Shown: positions 7,334 to 15,166, numbered from the stretch's first letter. The stretch is 16,084 bases of DNA from an uncultured Lachnospira sp. (GCA_934358235.1 CAKRKK010000033.1:1-16084); one strand, 5' to 3'. A program made the numbers and translations. The notes: a model not told the origin generated them from the sequence alone.

Positions 7334-7338
7334 TGTAT

Positions 7339-7344
7339 TATAAT
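7339..7344 (+). promoter_or_regulatory. Possible -10 box of the transporter gene
   Basis: TATAAT about 45 bases before the ATG at 7390. No good -35 is present at 16-18 bases; this region is occupied by the inverted repeat at 7301-7333. Confidence 0.3.
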
Positions 7345-7389
7345 GTGATGTAAGTGTCAAAATATTACAGGATGAAAGGTAAGTATACG

Positions 7390-8865
7390 ATGAACGACAA
7401 CAGAGAAAAATTCGCATCAAGATTAGGTTTTATACTTGTATCAGCAGGATGCGCAGTAGGTTTGGGAAATGTGTGGAAGTTTCCTTACATATGTGGAAAG
7501 AATGGAGGAGCAGCATTTATCGTTATATACCTGCTGTGTCTGTTAGGCCTTGGTCTTCCAATACTTATATGTGAATATGCAATAGGAAGAGGCAGTAACA
7601 AGAGTCTTGGAAGTGCATTTAAGCTGCTTTCACCAGAAGGCACCAGATGGCATCATTTCAGATGGATTGCATATGCAGGCAATTATCTTCTTATGATGTT
7701 TTACACAATGGTTGCAGGCTGGATGCTTAATTACTTTGTATATGGCTTAACGGGAAGGCTTTCAGGCAGAAGCGTGGAACAGATAGGTGGAGAGTTTACG
7801 CAGATGTTAGCTTCGCCAGGAGTTATGACATTTTGGACATTTGTAGTTGTTATAATAAGTATAGGTGTATGCTCACTGGGCTTACAGAAGGGCGTTGAGA
7901 AGATAAGCAAAGTTATGATGATTCTTCTGTTCGTGCTTATGATTGTCATGGCGGTGAATTCGGTTATGCTTGATGGCAGCGCAGAGGGCTTAAGATTCTA
8001 TCTTGTTCCAGATTTTGGCAAAATGAAGGAACAGGGAATAGGTAATGTTGTTTTTGCAGCCATGTCCCACGCATTTTTTACGTTAGGACTTGGTATAGGC
8101 TCTATGGAAATATTTGGAAGTTACCTGTCAAGGGACTGCAAGCTTACAGGTGAGTCAGTCAATGTTGTAATACTTGATACAGTAGTTGCACTTACTGCCG
8201 GTATTATAATCATTCCTGCCTGCTTTGCTTATGGAATTAATCCAGGAGCAGGTCCATCACTTTTATTTATAACACTTCCAAATGTGTTTAACCAGATGCC
8301 AGGCGGACAGATATGGGAGGTATTATTCTTTGTATTTATGGCGTTTGCAGCATTATCTACAGTAATTGCGGTATATGAGAATATTATAGCTATGACTATG
8401 GATCTGTTTGGCTGCAGCAGAAGTAAGGCATCAATAGTTAATCTTTTTGTTATAGCAGCGCTTTCTATGCCGGCTATACTTGGATATAATGTACTTTCTG
8501 GAATAGAACCTATTGGCCCTGGCACTACGCTTATGGATCTTGAGGATTTTATTGTTTCATATAATATATTACCACTTGGCTGTCTGTTGTTTGTATTATT
8601 CTGTACACGTAAGAACGGCTGGGGATATGACAATTTCGTGGCAGAGGTCAATGAGGGAAAGGGAATGGCATTTCCTAAGTGGATGAAGCCATATATGATG
8701 TATATTCTACCAATAATAGATCTTGTCATATATTTCAAGGGCTATTATGATATGTTTAAACCACAGGGTACTAAGGCTGTATGTATATGGATGAGTGTTG
8801 CTGTTGTGCTTGCTTTACTTGTATTCTGGATAGCGGGTGGACGTGGCAGGAAAAAGGAAGCATAG
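7390..8865 (+). CDS. Sodium:neurotransmitter symporter (NSS/SNF) family transporter, probable Na+/amino acid symporter
   Basis: 491-residue polytopic membrane protein. I place the start at ATG 7390, after AAAGG at 7375-7379, because the family begins with a short stretch before the first helix. A longer frame from GTG 7354 adds 12 residues that do not fit. The signature SRLGFILVSAGCAVGLGNVWKFPYICGKNGG (TM1 and the substrate/Na+ site with its unwound region) is clear. About 11-12 hydrophobic helices follow, ending near residue 485. In characterised bacterial relatives (LeuT, MhsT, Tyt1) the substrate is an amino acid taken up with Na+. The specificity here cannot be read. The endonuclease III gene follows after 22 bases without a terminator, so the two are probably co-transcribed. 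Confidence 0.93.
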   Translation: MNDNREKFASRLGFILVSAGCAVGLGNVWKFPYICGKNGGAAFIVIYLLCLLGLGLPILICEYAIGRGSNKSLGSAFKLLSPEGTRWHHFRWIAYAGNYLLMMFYTMVAGWMLNYFVYGLTGRLSGRSVEQIGGEFTQMLASPGVMTFWTFVVVIISIGVCSLGLQKGVEKISKVMMILLFVLMIVMAVNSVMLDGSAEGLRFYLVPDFGKMKEQGIGNVVFAAMSHAFFTLGLGIGSMEIFGSYLSRDCKLTGESVNVVILDTVVALTAGIIIIPACFAYGINPGAGPSLLFITLPNVFNQMPGGQIWEVLFFVFMAFAALSTVIAVYENIIAMTMDLFGCSRSKASIVNLFVIAALSMPAILGYNVLSGIEPIGPGTTLMDLEDFIVSYNILPLGCLLFVLFCTRKNGWGYDNFVAEVNEGKGMAFPKWMKPYMMYILPIIDLVIYFKGYYDMFKPQGTKAVCIWMSVAVVLALLVFWIAGGRGRKKEA

Positions 8866-8887
8866 GCAATAGCAGGAGGTCTGCGTT

Positions 8888-9523
8888 ATGACGAAGAAGC
8901 AACTTGCTCTAGAGGTTATAGAACGTTTGAAAAAGGAATATCCGGATGCGGGCTGTACACTTAAATACGATGAGGCGTGGAAGCTTCTGGTAAGTGTCAG
9001 ACTGGCAGCACAGTGTACAGATGCAAGAGTTAATGTCGTTGTACAGGAGCTTTTTGAAAAATATCCATCAGTAGAAGCACTTGCGATGGCTGAGGTTACC
9101 GATATAGAAAGAATCGTGCATCCGTGCGGGCTTGGTAAAGTGAAGGCAAGGGATATAAGTGCATGTATGAAGCTGCTGCACGAGCAGTATAAGGATAAGG
9201 TACCGGATTCCTTAGAAGAACTGTTAAAGCTGCCGGGAGTTGGAAGAAAGAGTGCGAATCTTATTATGGGTGATGTATATGGTAAGCCAGCAATAGTTAC
9301 AGATACGCATTGTATAAGGCTGTCTAACAGAATAGGACTTGTAAAGGATGAGAAGGATCCTAAAAAGGTGGAAATGGCATTATGGAAGATAATACCTAAG
9401 GAAGAGGGAAGTGACCTGTGCCACCGCCTGGTAATACACGGCAGGGAAGTATGCAGTGCAAGAACAAGTCCTCATTGTGAAATATGCTGTCTTAACGATA
9501 TATGTAAGAGTGCCAGTTTATAG
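8888..9523 (+). CDS. nth: Endonuclease III (DNA N-glycosylase/AP lyase)
   Basis: 211-residue base-excision repair enzyme that removes oxidised pyrimidines and cuts at abasic sites. The helix-hairpin-helix LPGVGRKSAN (115-124) carries the catalytic Lys121, and VTDTH (137-141) the catalytic Asp139. The C-terminal [4Fe-4S] cluster ligands are Cys189, Cys197, Cys200 and Cys206. The first spacing is C-x7-C rather than the x6 of E. coli Nth, which looks like a one-residue loop insertion that should still allow a cluster. AGGAGGT seven bases before the ATG is a strong ribosome binding site. It lies 22 bases after the NSS transporter gene, with no obvious functional link. A degenerate repeat follows the stop. 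Confidence 0.95.
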   Translation: MTKKQLALEVIERLKKEYPDAGCTLKYDEAWKLLVSVRLAAQCTDARVNVVVQELFEKYPSVEALAMAEVTDIERIVHPCGLGKVKARDISACMKLLHEQYKDKVPDSLEELLKLPGVGRKSANLIMGDVYGKPAIVTDTHCIRLSNRIGLVKDEKDPKKVEMALWKIIPKEEGSDLCHRLVIHGREVCSARTSPHCEICCLNDICKSASL

Positions 9524-9535
9524 TAGGAGCGCACC

Positions 9536-9681
9536 CATAAGCTAAGCTTTTATTAAGCTAAGCTTTATTAAGATAGGCTTTTATTAAGCTAAGATTTTAT
9601 TAAGATAAGCATCCATAAGATAAGCATTCATAAGATGAGCATCCCTGAGATAATGAAGAAATGGAGATAACCAGAGTTATT
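9536..9681. repeat. Degenerate 15-16-base tandem repeat between nth and truA, ~8 copies
   Basis: Consecutive units read roughly CATAAGCTAAGCTTT, TATTAAGCTAAGCTT, TATTAAGATAGGCTTT, TATTAAGCTAAGATTT, TATTAAGATAAGCATC, CATAAGATAAGCATT, CATAAGATGAGCATC, CCTGAGATAATGAAG. Drift is gradual from left to right. Weaker similarity (GAGATAA) runs on into 9663-9670, over the first possible truA start. There are no unique spacers, so this is not a CRISPR array. Confidence 0.75.
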
Positions 9682-10425
9682 ATGAATAATTATAAAATGA
9701 TAATTGCATATGATGGAACCAGATATTATGGGTGGGAGCATCAGCCTAATACAGATATGACTATTCAGGGAAAGTTAGAGGGTGTCCTATCCCAGATGCT
9801 TGGAGAAGCTGTTGAGGTTATAGGTGCAGGCAGGACAGATGCCGGAGTACACGCAAAGGGAATGGTTGCCAATGCACATTTTAATACTAACCTGTCAGAG
9901 GAACAGATATGTGACTATATGAATAAGTATCTTCCAGAGGATATATGTGTTCTGGAGGTAAGAATAGCATCGGAACGTTTCCACAGCAGATATAATGCTA
10001 TGGGGAAAACCTACTGTTATACCTGTTATGTTGGGGATAAAAAGCCTGTATTTAACAGAAAGTATGTACATATAACAGGAAAGCAGCCAGATGTAGAAGC
10101 TATGAAGAAGGCGGCAGAGTATCTTGTTGGTGTGCACGACTTTGCAAGCTTCTGTGGTAATCCTAAGATGAAGAAGTCAACAGTAAGGGAAATATACTCA
10201 ATAGATATATCACTTAAAGGTGCGTATCTGAATATGACTTATCATGGTAGCGGATTTCTTCAATATATGGTAAGAATACTGTCAGGAACGCTGCTTGAGG
10301 TTGGCTTTCATAAGAGAACTCCGGAAAGCATGCCAGAGCTTATTGAAGCTAAGGACAGGTCACTTGCTGGAGCAACAGCCCCAGCAAAAGGCTTAAGTCT
10401 GTTAAAGGTACATTACGCAAGATAA
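9682..10425 (+). CDS. truA: tRNA pseudouridine(38-40) synthase
   Basis: 247 residues from ATG 9682. An in-frame ATG at 9661 would add 7 residues, but that stretch looks like the tail of the preceding repeat and gives an atypical N-terminus. MNNYKMIIAYDGTRYYGW fits the family start. The catalytic motif GRTDAGVHAKG contains Asp53. Further family segments include RFHSRYNAMGKTYCY, HDFASFC and GSGFLQYMVRILSGTLLEVG. The enzyme isomerises uridines in the tRNA anticodon stem-loop. No classical ribosome binding site is present; the nearest purine run is AGAG before 9682. It stands alone here rather than in the ribosomal-protein cluster, so it may be a second truA copy in the genome. Its 3' end faces the minus-strand gene 13 bases away, with no terminator in between. 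Confidence 0.92.
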   Translation: MNNYKMIIAYDGTRYYGWEHQPNTDMTIQGKLEGVLSQMLGEAVEVIGAGRTDAGVHAKGMVANAHFNTNLSEEQICDYMNKYLPEDICVLEVRIASERFHSRYNAMGKTYCYTCYVGDKKPVFNRKYVHITGKQPDVEAMKKAAEYLVGVHDFASFCGNPKMKKSTVREIYSIDISLKGAYLNMTYHGSGFLQYMVRILSGTLLEVGFHKRTPESMPELIEAKDRSLAGATAPAKGLSLLKVHYAR

Positions 10426-10438
10426 GCAGAAATGATAT

Positions 10439-11206
10439 TTACATAAACTTAGAACGCCACATAAGTGCTTCATCGCGGTACTTCTGGGCTACTGTCATAA
10501 GTTCGTTATATTGGGAAGTAATACTGTTAATTACGGCTGCCTGTTCGTCAATCTTGGCCTGACAGGCAGCTATTTTTTTATTATTCTGTTCTATAAGCTT
10601 CTGGATATCTGAATTATATTTGACGTTCAGGGAAGAAAGCTTATTTTCATAATCGCTTGAAATAGCTGCTTTTACATCTGACTGTGAGGTAAGCTCTTTT
10701 ATATGTCCGATTTCTTCAATAATAAATGTTTTATTGTCTACACATAGAATAATACCTCTGCCACATTCATATACCTGATAACTGGATATGTTATTTACAC
10801 AGGAAGGAAGCGGAACGGGGAGATTATTATTATCAGTATCACATAAAGCAACACAATGCAGGGAGGTATGTTTAGTTAAGGGATTGTTCTTTAAGTAAAA
10901 CAGAAGAAGAGCCTGGTTACAGGGGCATATGGCAGGACTGTATAATTCAGGCATTTCATTTCCAGATATAGCATATATATTATTGCTTTCCATAATATTT
11001 TTAACAACAAGAGAATTGTCCATAGAAATATAAGAATAGTAAAGAATTCCGTTATACATGCATTCATTAAGCCCTGAAAGATAATCAGCAGCCAGAACTA
11101 CAGGTCTGTCAATACCGCCATAATAAGCTATTCGTAAGAATATGTTAGAACCAGCAGGATAGATAATAAGCTGCCGGTTATTGCCAATAGAATATACATT
11201 AGACAT
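10439..11206 (-). CDS. Unknown protein with beta-rich N-terminal part and C-terminal coiled coil
   Basis: 255 residues; I do not recognise the family. No signal peptide or membrane helix is seen. Residues ~1-175 are hydrophobic/aromatic-rich with short alternating strands (e.g. GILYYSYISMDNSLVVKNI), suggesting a beta-propeller-like or other all-beta fold, and contain several cysteines. Residues ~185-250 are charged and helical (YENKLSSLNVKYNSDIQKL onward), a probable coiled coil for oligomerisation. AAAGGAG (11220-11214 region) precedes the ATG at 11206 at good spacing. The gene is divergent from the cysteine-rich gene at 11316 across 109 bases, so the two may be co-regulated. This is inference from position only. 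Confidence 0.75.
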   Translation of the reverse strand: MSNVYSIGNNRQLIIYPAGSNIFLRIAYYGGIDRPVVLAADYLSGLNECMYNGILYYSYISMDNSLVVKNIMESNNIYAISGNEMPELYSPAICPCNQALLLFYLKNNPLTKHTSLHCVALCDTDNNNLPVPLPSCVNNISSYQVYECGRGIILCVDNKTFIIEEIGHIKELTSQSDVKAAISSDYENKLSSLNVKYNSDIQKLIEQNNKKIAACQAKIDEQAAVINSITSQYNELMTVAQKYRDEALMWRSKFM

Positions 11207-11253
11207 AAACAGGCTCCTTTAATGATAACGATTTAATACTTATAAAATGTATG

Positions 11254-11282
11254 GTAGCACATAGCTGTTTAGAACATATAAT
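11254..11282 (+). promoter_or_regulatory. Possible promoter of the cysteine-rich protein gene
   Basis: A perfect TATAAT (11277-11282) lies 33 bases before the ATG. The 17-base-spaced -35 position reads GTAGCA (11254-11259), only a partial match. The opposite strand holds no clear promoter for the divergent gene. Confidence 0.4.
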
Positions 11283-11315
11283 GTAGTAAGAATTATAAAA
11301 GAAAGGGACTAAAGC

Positions 11316-12239
11316 ATGGCCAGATGCAAGTGCAAAAAAAATGGCTGCTGTACAAGGATAGTGAGCAATGTGGTTTCTAACATGCCTAATGGCTGTTTTG
11401 ATGTGTGTAAGAATCCAATATGTGGTTCACCTGATGAATTAAGTCTTTATGCTCCGCTTATATATGACCAGATAGGTATTAATCTGTGTGCAGCATTTCC
11501 AGTAGGTGTAGATATTTCAGCGGTATATCCTGCTGCTACCAATGCAACAGCCAGCATTATAGATGTTTCCTATAGTTACGGTAATAATAATGTTGTTATT
11601 AACCAGATACCAGGAAGACCTAACTGTTATTCTGTAACACTTTCTAATCTTTCAGTAACCTTTGCAGTCAGCTTATATGATGAAAACTGCAGACTTATAG
11701 CAACTATTTATCCGACTGCAACATATCTTCCATCTGATACAACAGCAGCAACATATGATGAAGATGTTAATCCGGCATCTGTGGAGCTTGAGATATTTGC
11801 TCCTTATGGTGTGTCCTATAACAGGCAGGAGGGAGCGGCACAAGAATATACGCCAGCACTTAACTATATAGGTTTCCTGTCTAGTGATAATGGTATTACA
11901 CAGGGACTTAATCTTTATGCAATTCCTAAGGTTATAGATCTTGACACAATAACAGATGAAATTACAATAGGTCTTTCGCTTATATTACAGAGTCTTTATT
12001 ATTCAGGATATAAGGTTAAGAGTGAAGGTAAAATAGTAACTCCAAAGGGAAGCATAGCTTCACAGGAGAATTCAGATGAAATAAAGTTCGTATGTGGCAA
12101 TCTTCTTAATCTTGCCATTAAGCCGCTGGATTTAAGTCCACCGGCCTGTGAGGGAAGTCTTAAAAAGGATTGTGATATGGGCTGTCAGCCAGTTTGTGAG
12201 GAAAAACTTCCACAGTGCCCTGACTGCACAAATATATAA
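11316..12239 (+). CDS. Unknown protein with cysteine-rich N- and C-terminal ends
   Basis: 307 residues, family not recognised. The first 36 residues contain seven cysteines (4, 6, 11, 12, 27, 31, 36), including CKCKKNGCC. The last 30 contain six (278, 286, 290, 294, 301, 304). The middle (~40-270) is beta-rich, with many Ala/Thr/Asn/Tyr residues and only a few cysteines. No signal peptide or membrane helix is seen. Such Cys-rich ends flanking a beta domain could bind metal or form disulfide cross-links in an assembled structure such as a coat or surface layer; this is inference only. AAAGGGA precedes the ATG. Its 3' end faces the chemoreceptor gene 27 bases away, with no terminator seen. Confidence 0.8.
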   Translation: MARCKCKKNGCCTRIVSNVVSNMPNGCFDVCKNPICGSPDELSLYAPLIYDQIGINLCAAFPVGVDISAVYPAATNATASIIDVSYSYGNNNVVINQIPGRPNCYSVTLSNLSVTFAVSLYDENCRLIATIYPTATYLPSDTTAATYDEDVNPASVELEIFAPYGVSYNRQEGAAQEYTPALNYIGFLSSDNGITQGLNLYAIPKVIDLDTITDEITIGLSLILQSLYYSGYKVKSEGKIVTPKGSIASQENSDEIKFVCGNLLNLAIKPLDLSPPACEGSLKKDCDMGCQPVCEEKLPQCPDCTNI

Positions 12240-12266
12240 TCTGTAAGCGTAAAAAATATAATGCAG

Positions 12267-13679
12267 TTATGCCTGTTCAAAGGCTTTAATTGGGGTTATA
12301 TTGCTATATCCAATTGACTGCATCTTATTCTGTAAACGATGAAGTGCATTATCGAATTCTTCATATGCTTTATAAGTATCGTTAAATAAGGACATAGCCT
12401 TATCAGAATCACCAGCTTCATTGGCCTGCCATGATAAAGTGGCATACCTGTGAAGCTCTTCGTGCGTTTTTATAAGGGAAATATATTCCTTGCTATGAAT
12501 AAGCTGTTCGTCATTCACCTGTTTAAGCCACTTGCCAAGCTTGCAGCCAGCAGGATTATCAACCTGTTTCTTCTGCAGATGCTCAAAGCCGACAATATTG
12601 TTGTATACACGCCAGGTAAGAACAAAGTGGTCTACCTCGAATACGCGTACCCAGTCCTGTTCAGTTATCTGTGAACATCCACGTACTAAGTCACTTCTGG
12701 TTTTATCAAGATAGCGGCCAATTCTGAATACACGTTGTCCAGTCTGTAAGCAGTCATTAGACAGGGTGTTATAACTTTGGGAAATATTCTCAATCTGCTT
12801 AGAAAAGTCGCGTGTTACTCTGGTCTGCGTATCTATATCGTTAAATACACTATCAACACGGTTCTTTATGCTGTCCATCTGTTGATTCATCTGATACATG
12901 GAAGATATAGACTTCTGCACTTTAGAATTACCATCGGCAAGGCTTACTGTTGTTTCATCCATGGCAATAGCCAGTTCATCAATGTTTTCCTTAAGCTCAG
13001 ACACATATTTAACTATGCTTTCAGCAGATTGTGAAGTGTTGGTTGATAACAGGCGTACCTGGTTGGCAACTACGGCAAAGCCCTTACCAGCTTCACCAGC
13101 TCTTGCAGCCTCTACAGAGGCATTCAGGGCAAGCAGGTTGCTCTGGCCGGCTACCTTCTTAACAAGGTCAACGATTTCTTCAATCTTTCCAATCTTTCCT
13201 TTAAAGTTCTGCACGCGGGTGTTGATAACTTCGATACGCTTAGATGATGTGGTGACAGCTTCTATGCTGTCCTGCATATCGGCAGTTACATTCTGTGATA
13301 CAGAAAGAATATCATGAGTGTTATCCCTGATATGTCCCATTGCGGCAGATATATTGTCAATAGAGCTTTCAAGGTGAAGGCTGGCATCCTCCATGCTTCT
13401 TATGGACTTAGTCTGTGATTCAACCTGTTCAAAGGTATCCTTCATAAGACCATTATCGCCAATAACCTCCATCGTTTCATTCAATCGCATAACAACAGGA
13501 TTATTCACCTGCTTAATGGAATAAATCATAGAATTAAGCTTATCACCAATTAATGTGTTATCAAAGCTTTCAGGCTGGATAACACTTAAATCTCCTGCAA
13601 TAATATTATCAATACAGGTTAATAATTGTTGTGCATCACAGTTGGATAATACACTGGTTTCTTTTTTCTTTCCAAACAT
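12267..13679 (-). CDS. Soluble chemoreceptor with C-terminal zinc-binding CZB domain
   Basis: 470 residues without membrane helices, so a cytoplasmic methyl-accepting chemotaxis protein. Residues ~15-55 resemble a short HAMP-like helix pair (ID-IIAGDLS...[10 protein letters not shown]). Residues ~85-330 are the signalling coiled coil with the tip [20 protein letters not shown] (176-195) and [14 protein letters not shown]. Residues ~345-455 are a CZB domain: His351 in VDHFVLTW, Cys379 in CKLGKWL, His406 and His410 in HEELH. The 27- and 4-residue spacings equal those of the Zn ligands Cys52, His79 and His83 of E. coli DgcZ. CZB receptors respond to zinc and, in several bacteria such as H. pylori TlpD, to hypochlorite or redox state through the Zn-bound cysteine. 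GAAGGATG before ATG 13679 supports the start. It is monocistronic. Confidence 0.93.
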   Translation of the reverse strand: MFGKKKETSVLSNCDAQQLLTCIDNIIAGDLSVIQPESFDNTLIGDKLNSMIYSIKQVNNPVVMRLNETMEVIGDNGLMKDTFEQVESQTKSIRSMEDASLHLESSIDNISAAMGHIRDNTHDILSVSQNVTADMQDSIEAVTTSSKRIEVINTRVQNFKGKIGKIEEIVDLVKKVAGQSNLLALNASVEAARAGEAGKGFAVVANQVRLLSTNTSQSAESIVKYVSELKENIDELAIAMDETTVSLADGNSKVQKSISSMYQMNQQMDSIKNRVDSVFNDIDTQTRVTRDFSKQIENISQSYNTLSNDCLQTGQRVFRIGRYLDKTRSDLVRGCSQITEQDWVRVFEVDHFVLTWRVYNNIVGFEHLQKKQVDNPAGCKLGKWLKQVNDEQLIHSKEYISLIKTHEELHRYATLSWQANEAGDSDKAMSLFNDTYKAYEEFDNALHRLQNKMQSIGYSNITPIKAFEQA

Positions 13680-13731
13680 AATTTCATCCTTCTCAAAATA
13701 ATATTATTTAATTCACGAAAACATTTTCTCC

Positions 13732-13740
13732 ATAATAACA
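13732..13740 (-). promoter_or_regulatory. Possible extended -10 promoter element of the CZB chemoreceptor
   Basis: On the minus strand TGTTATTAT (13740-13732) fits an extended -10 (TGn plus TATTAT), about 53 bases before the ATG. The -35 position is weak. A TATAAT plus TTGACT further upstream are only 12 bases apart, so they do not form a normal pair. Confidence 0.3.
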
Positions 13741-13827
13741 TATCTTAAGTAAAAATGCATTATAAAATCTAAAAAAAGTCAAAGAAATTGTATATAATTA
13801 TCAAAATAAGGTGTAATTATGTATACA

Positions 13828-13881
13828 ATACAAAAACAGCCTATATTTCTATACAGATGTTGTATAAAAATATGGGCTGTT
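13828..13881 (-). terminator. Rho-independent terminator after kdgK
   Basis: On the minus strand AACAGCC (13881-13875) pairs with GGCTGTT (13841-13835). The stem continues through ATATTT/AAATAT and TATACA/TGTATA with two interior mismatches. A run of five T, then GTATTG, follows. It lies about 34 bases after the kdgK stop and isolates kdgK from the CZB chemoreceptor gene. Confidence 0.8.
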
Positions 13882-13914
13882 AAGTAAATTAGAATACAAT
13901 CATATTAATAATTA

Positions 13915-14922
13915 TTAACGTGATACTTCATTACCACTTGCAGAGAATGCAAGCTTCATGACTTCATCTACAGAAACGAGGTTGAAATCACCACTTACAG
14001 TATGCTTTAAGCAGCTTGCTGCATTAGAGAATTCGACAGCCTTTTGTGGTTGGAACTTGTTAATAAGGCTGTATATAATACCTGCGCAGTAAGCATCGCC
14101 AGCTCCAATATAGTCAAGTATATTCATAAAGAATTCCTGGCTGTAATAAGCCTTTCCAGATGTGTATATCATAGATTGAAGCTTAAAGGTTGTTATAGAT
14201 GTTTCTGTTCTCCATACAGAGGCCACAAGTTTGAAGTTAGGGAACATCTTTGTAAGCTCTTCTGCTATATATGCGTTCTTTTCCTTATCAGACTTAGAAG
14301 CATCCAAGCCAAATATACCTACGGCATCATCTTCATTGGCAATACATATATCAACGTACTTACATACCTCGCTCATAACCTTGTTAGCTTTTTCACTTGA
14401 CCATAGCTTGCTGCGGTAATTAAGGTCACAGCTTATTATTATGTCACGTTTCTTAGCCTCCTTGCAGGCTTCGATAGTGATTTCAGCCATATTATCACTT
14501 ATGGCTGGAGTTATGCCGGAAAAGTGAAACCATGTAGCATCCTTGAATATGTAGTCCCAGTCAAAGTCTTCTTTAGAAGCAAGAGCAAATGCAGAACCAT
14601 TTCTATTATATATAACATTGGTTGGACGCTGGCTTGTCTTCTTTTCAAGGAAATATATACCAATCTGGTCGCCGCCACGGACGATTCTGCTGACATCTAC
14701 ACCATATTGTCTTAAAGAGTTGACACCACTCTGTCCTATAGTATGCTCAGGAAGCTTAGTTACATAGCGTGTATCCACATTAAAGTTGGCAAGTGATACA
14801 GCAGTATTAGCTTCACCACCACCATATACAGCTTCATAAGAGTGTGCCTGTGTGAATCTTTCATTTTTATCAGGTGAAAGTCTTAACATTAACTCACCAA
14901 ATGTTACAATCTTGTCTTTCAT
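13915..14922 (-). CDS. kdgK: 2-dehydro-3-deoxygluconokinase (PfkB family sugar kinase)
   Basis: 335 residues from ATG 14922, six bases after GGAG. A TTG 12 bases upstream is unlikely. The enzyme phosphorylates 2-keto-3-deoxygluconate to KDPG, the last kinase step in hexuronate and pectin breakdown before the KDPG aldolase. The N-terminal KIVTFGELMLRLSP, the sugar-binding YGGGEANTAVSLANF (33-47) and SCDLNYRSKLWS (164-175) are typical of Clostridial KdgK. GAGDA (273-277) holds the catalytic base Asp276 and the anion hole. It departs slightly from the usual DRVGGGDS form, which leaves fructokinase or another sugar-acid kinase possible. The usual eda, uxaC and uxuA partners are not adjacent. It is a single-gene unit with its own promoter and terminator. 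Confidence 0.85.
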   Translation of the reverse strand: MKDKIVTFGELMLRLSPDKNERFTQAHSYEAVYGGGEANTAVSLANFNVDTRYVTKLPEHTIGQSGVNSLRQYGVDVSRIVRGGDQIGIYFLEKKTSQRPTNVIYNRNGSAFALASKEDFDWDYIFKDATWFHFSGITPAISDNMAEITIEACKEAKKRDIIISCDLNYRSKLWSSEKANKVMSEVCKYVDICIANEDDAVGIFGLDASKSDKEKNAYIAEELTKMFPNFKLVASVWRTETSITTFKLQSMIYTSGKAYYSQEFFMNILDYIGAGDAYCAGIIYSLINKFQPQKAVEFSNAASCLKHTVSGDFNLVSVDEVMKLAFSASGNEVSR

Positions 14923-14978
14923 TGTTGTCTCCAATCATTATTTATACTTATGCTTGCAATAATATTATACAGTAACGT

Positions 14979-15006
14979 ATTGTAGCACATTTTAATAAAA
15001 AAGTAA
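14979..15006 (-). promoter_or_regulatory. Possible promoter of kdgK
   Basis: On the minus strand TGCTACAAT (14987-14979) is an extended -10, with a weak -35 TTACTT (15006-15001) at 16 bases. The leader would be about 50 bases. A further TATAAT closer to the gene has no matching -35. Confidence 0.45.
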
Positions 15007-15070
15007 TGCACTTTTGTAAGAAGTTTGGTATTTTTAGTCATGTTTTGTAAAAGCTTTAGAATATTAGAAG

Positions 15071-15123
15071 GCAAAGCAGCAGCAAAACAGAAGTAAAGCC
15101 GCAGTAAGGCAACAGTAAAGTCA
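15071..15123. repeat. 11-base tandem repeat upstream of the YkgJ-family gene, ~4.8 copies
   Basis: Exact 11-base phasing: GCAAAGCAGCA (15071), GCAAAACAGAA (15082), GTAAAGCCGCA (15093), GTAAGGCAACA (15104), GTAAAGTCA (15115, partial). All match the consensus GTAAAGCAGCA. Related units appear after the same gene at 15915-16018. Confidence 0.8.
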
Positions 15124-15137
15124 TTTTCCAGCGTGTA

Positions 15138-15166
15138 TCGACATAATTACCAAATTAAAGTATAAT
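15138..15166 (+). promoter_or_regulatory. Sigma-A promoter of the YkgJ-family gene
   Basis: TCGACA (15138-15143), a 17-base spacer and TATAAT (15161-15166). This is among the best promoter matches in the window. It lies between the 11-base repeat and the gene. Confidence 0.7.

Noticed and set aside
7354..7389. GTG start 12 codons upstream in the transporter frame
   Set aside because: No ribosome binding site at fitting distance; ATG 7390 gives the normal family N-terminus.
9536..9681. Possible CRISPR array
   Set aside because: Units are directly adjacent, degenerate and without unique spacers; no cas genes. The same applies to the arrays at 15071 and 15915.
12450..13317. Several plus-strand frames of 60-139 codons
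   Set aside because: They lie antisense to the CZB chemoreceptor, have no ribosome binding sites and show no family resemblance.
13765..13790. TTGACT and TATAAT as a promoter of the CZB chemoreceptor
   Set aside because: They are only 12 bases apart, too close for a sigma-A promoter.
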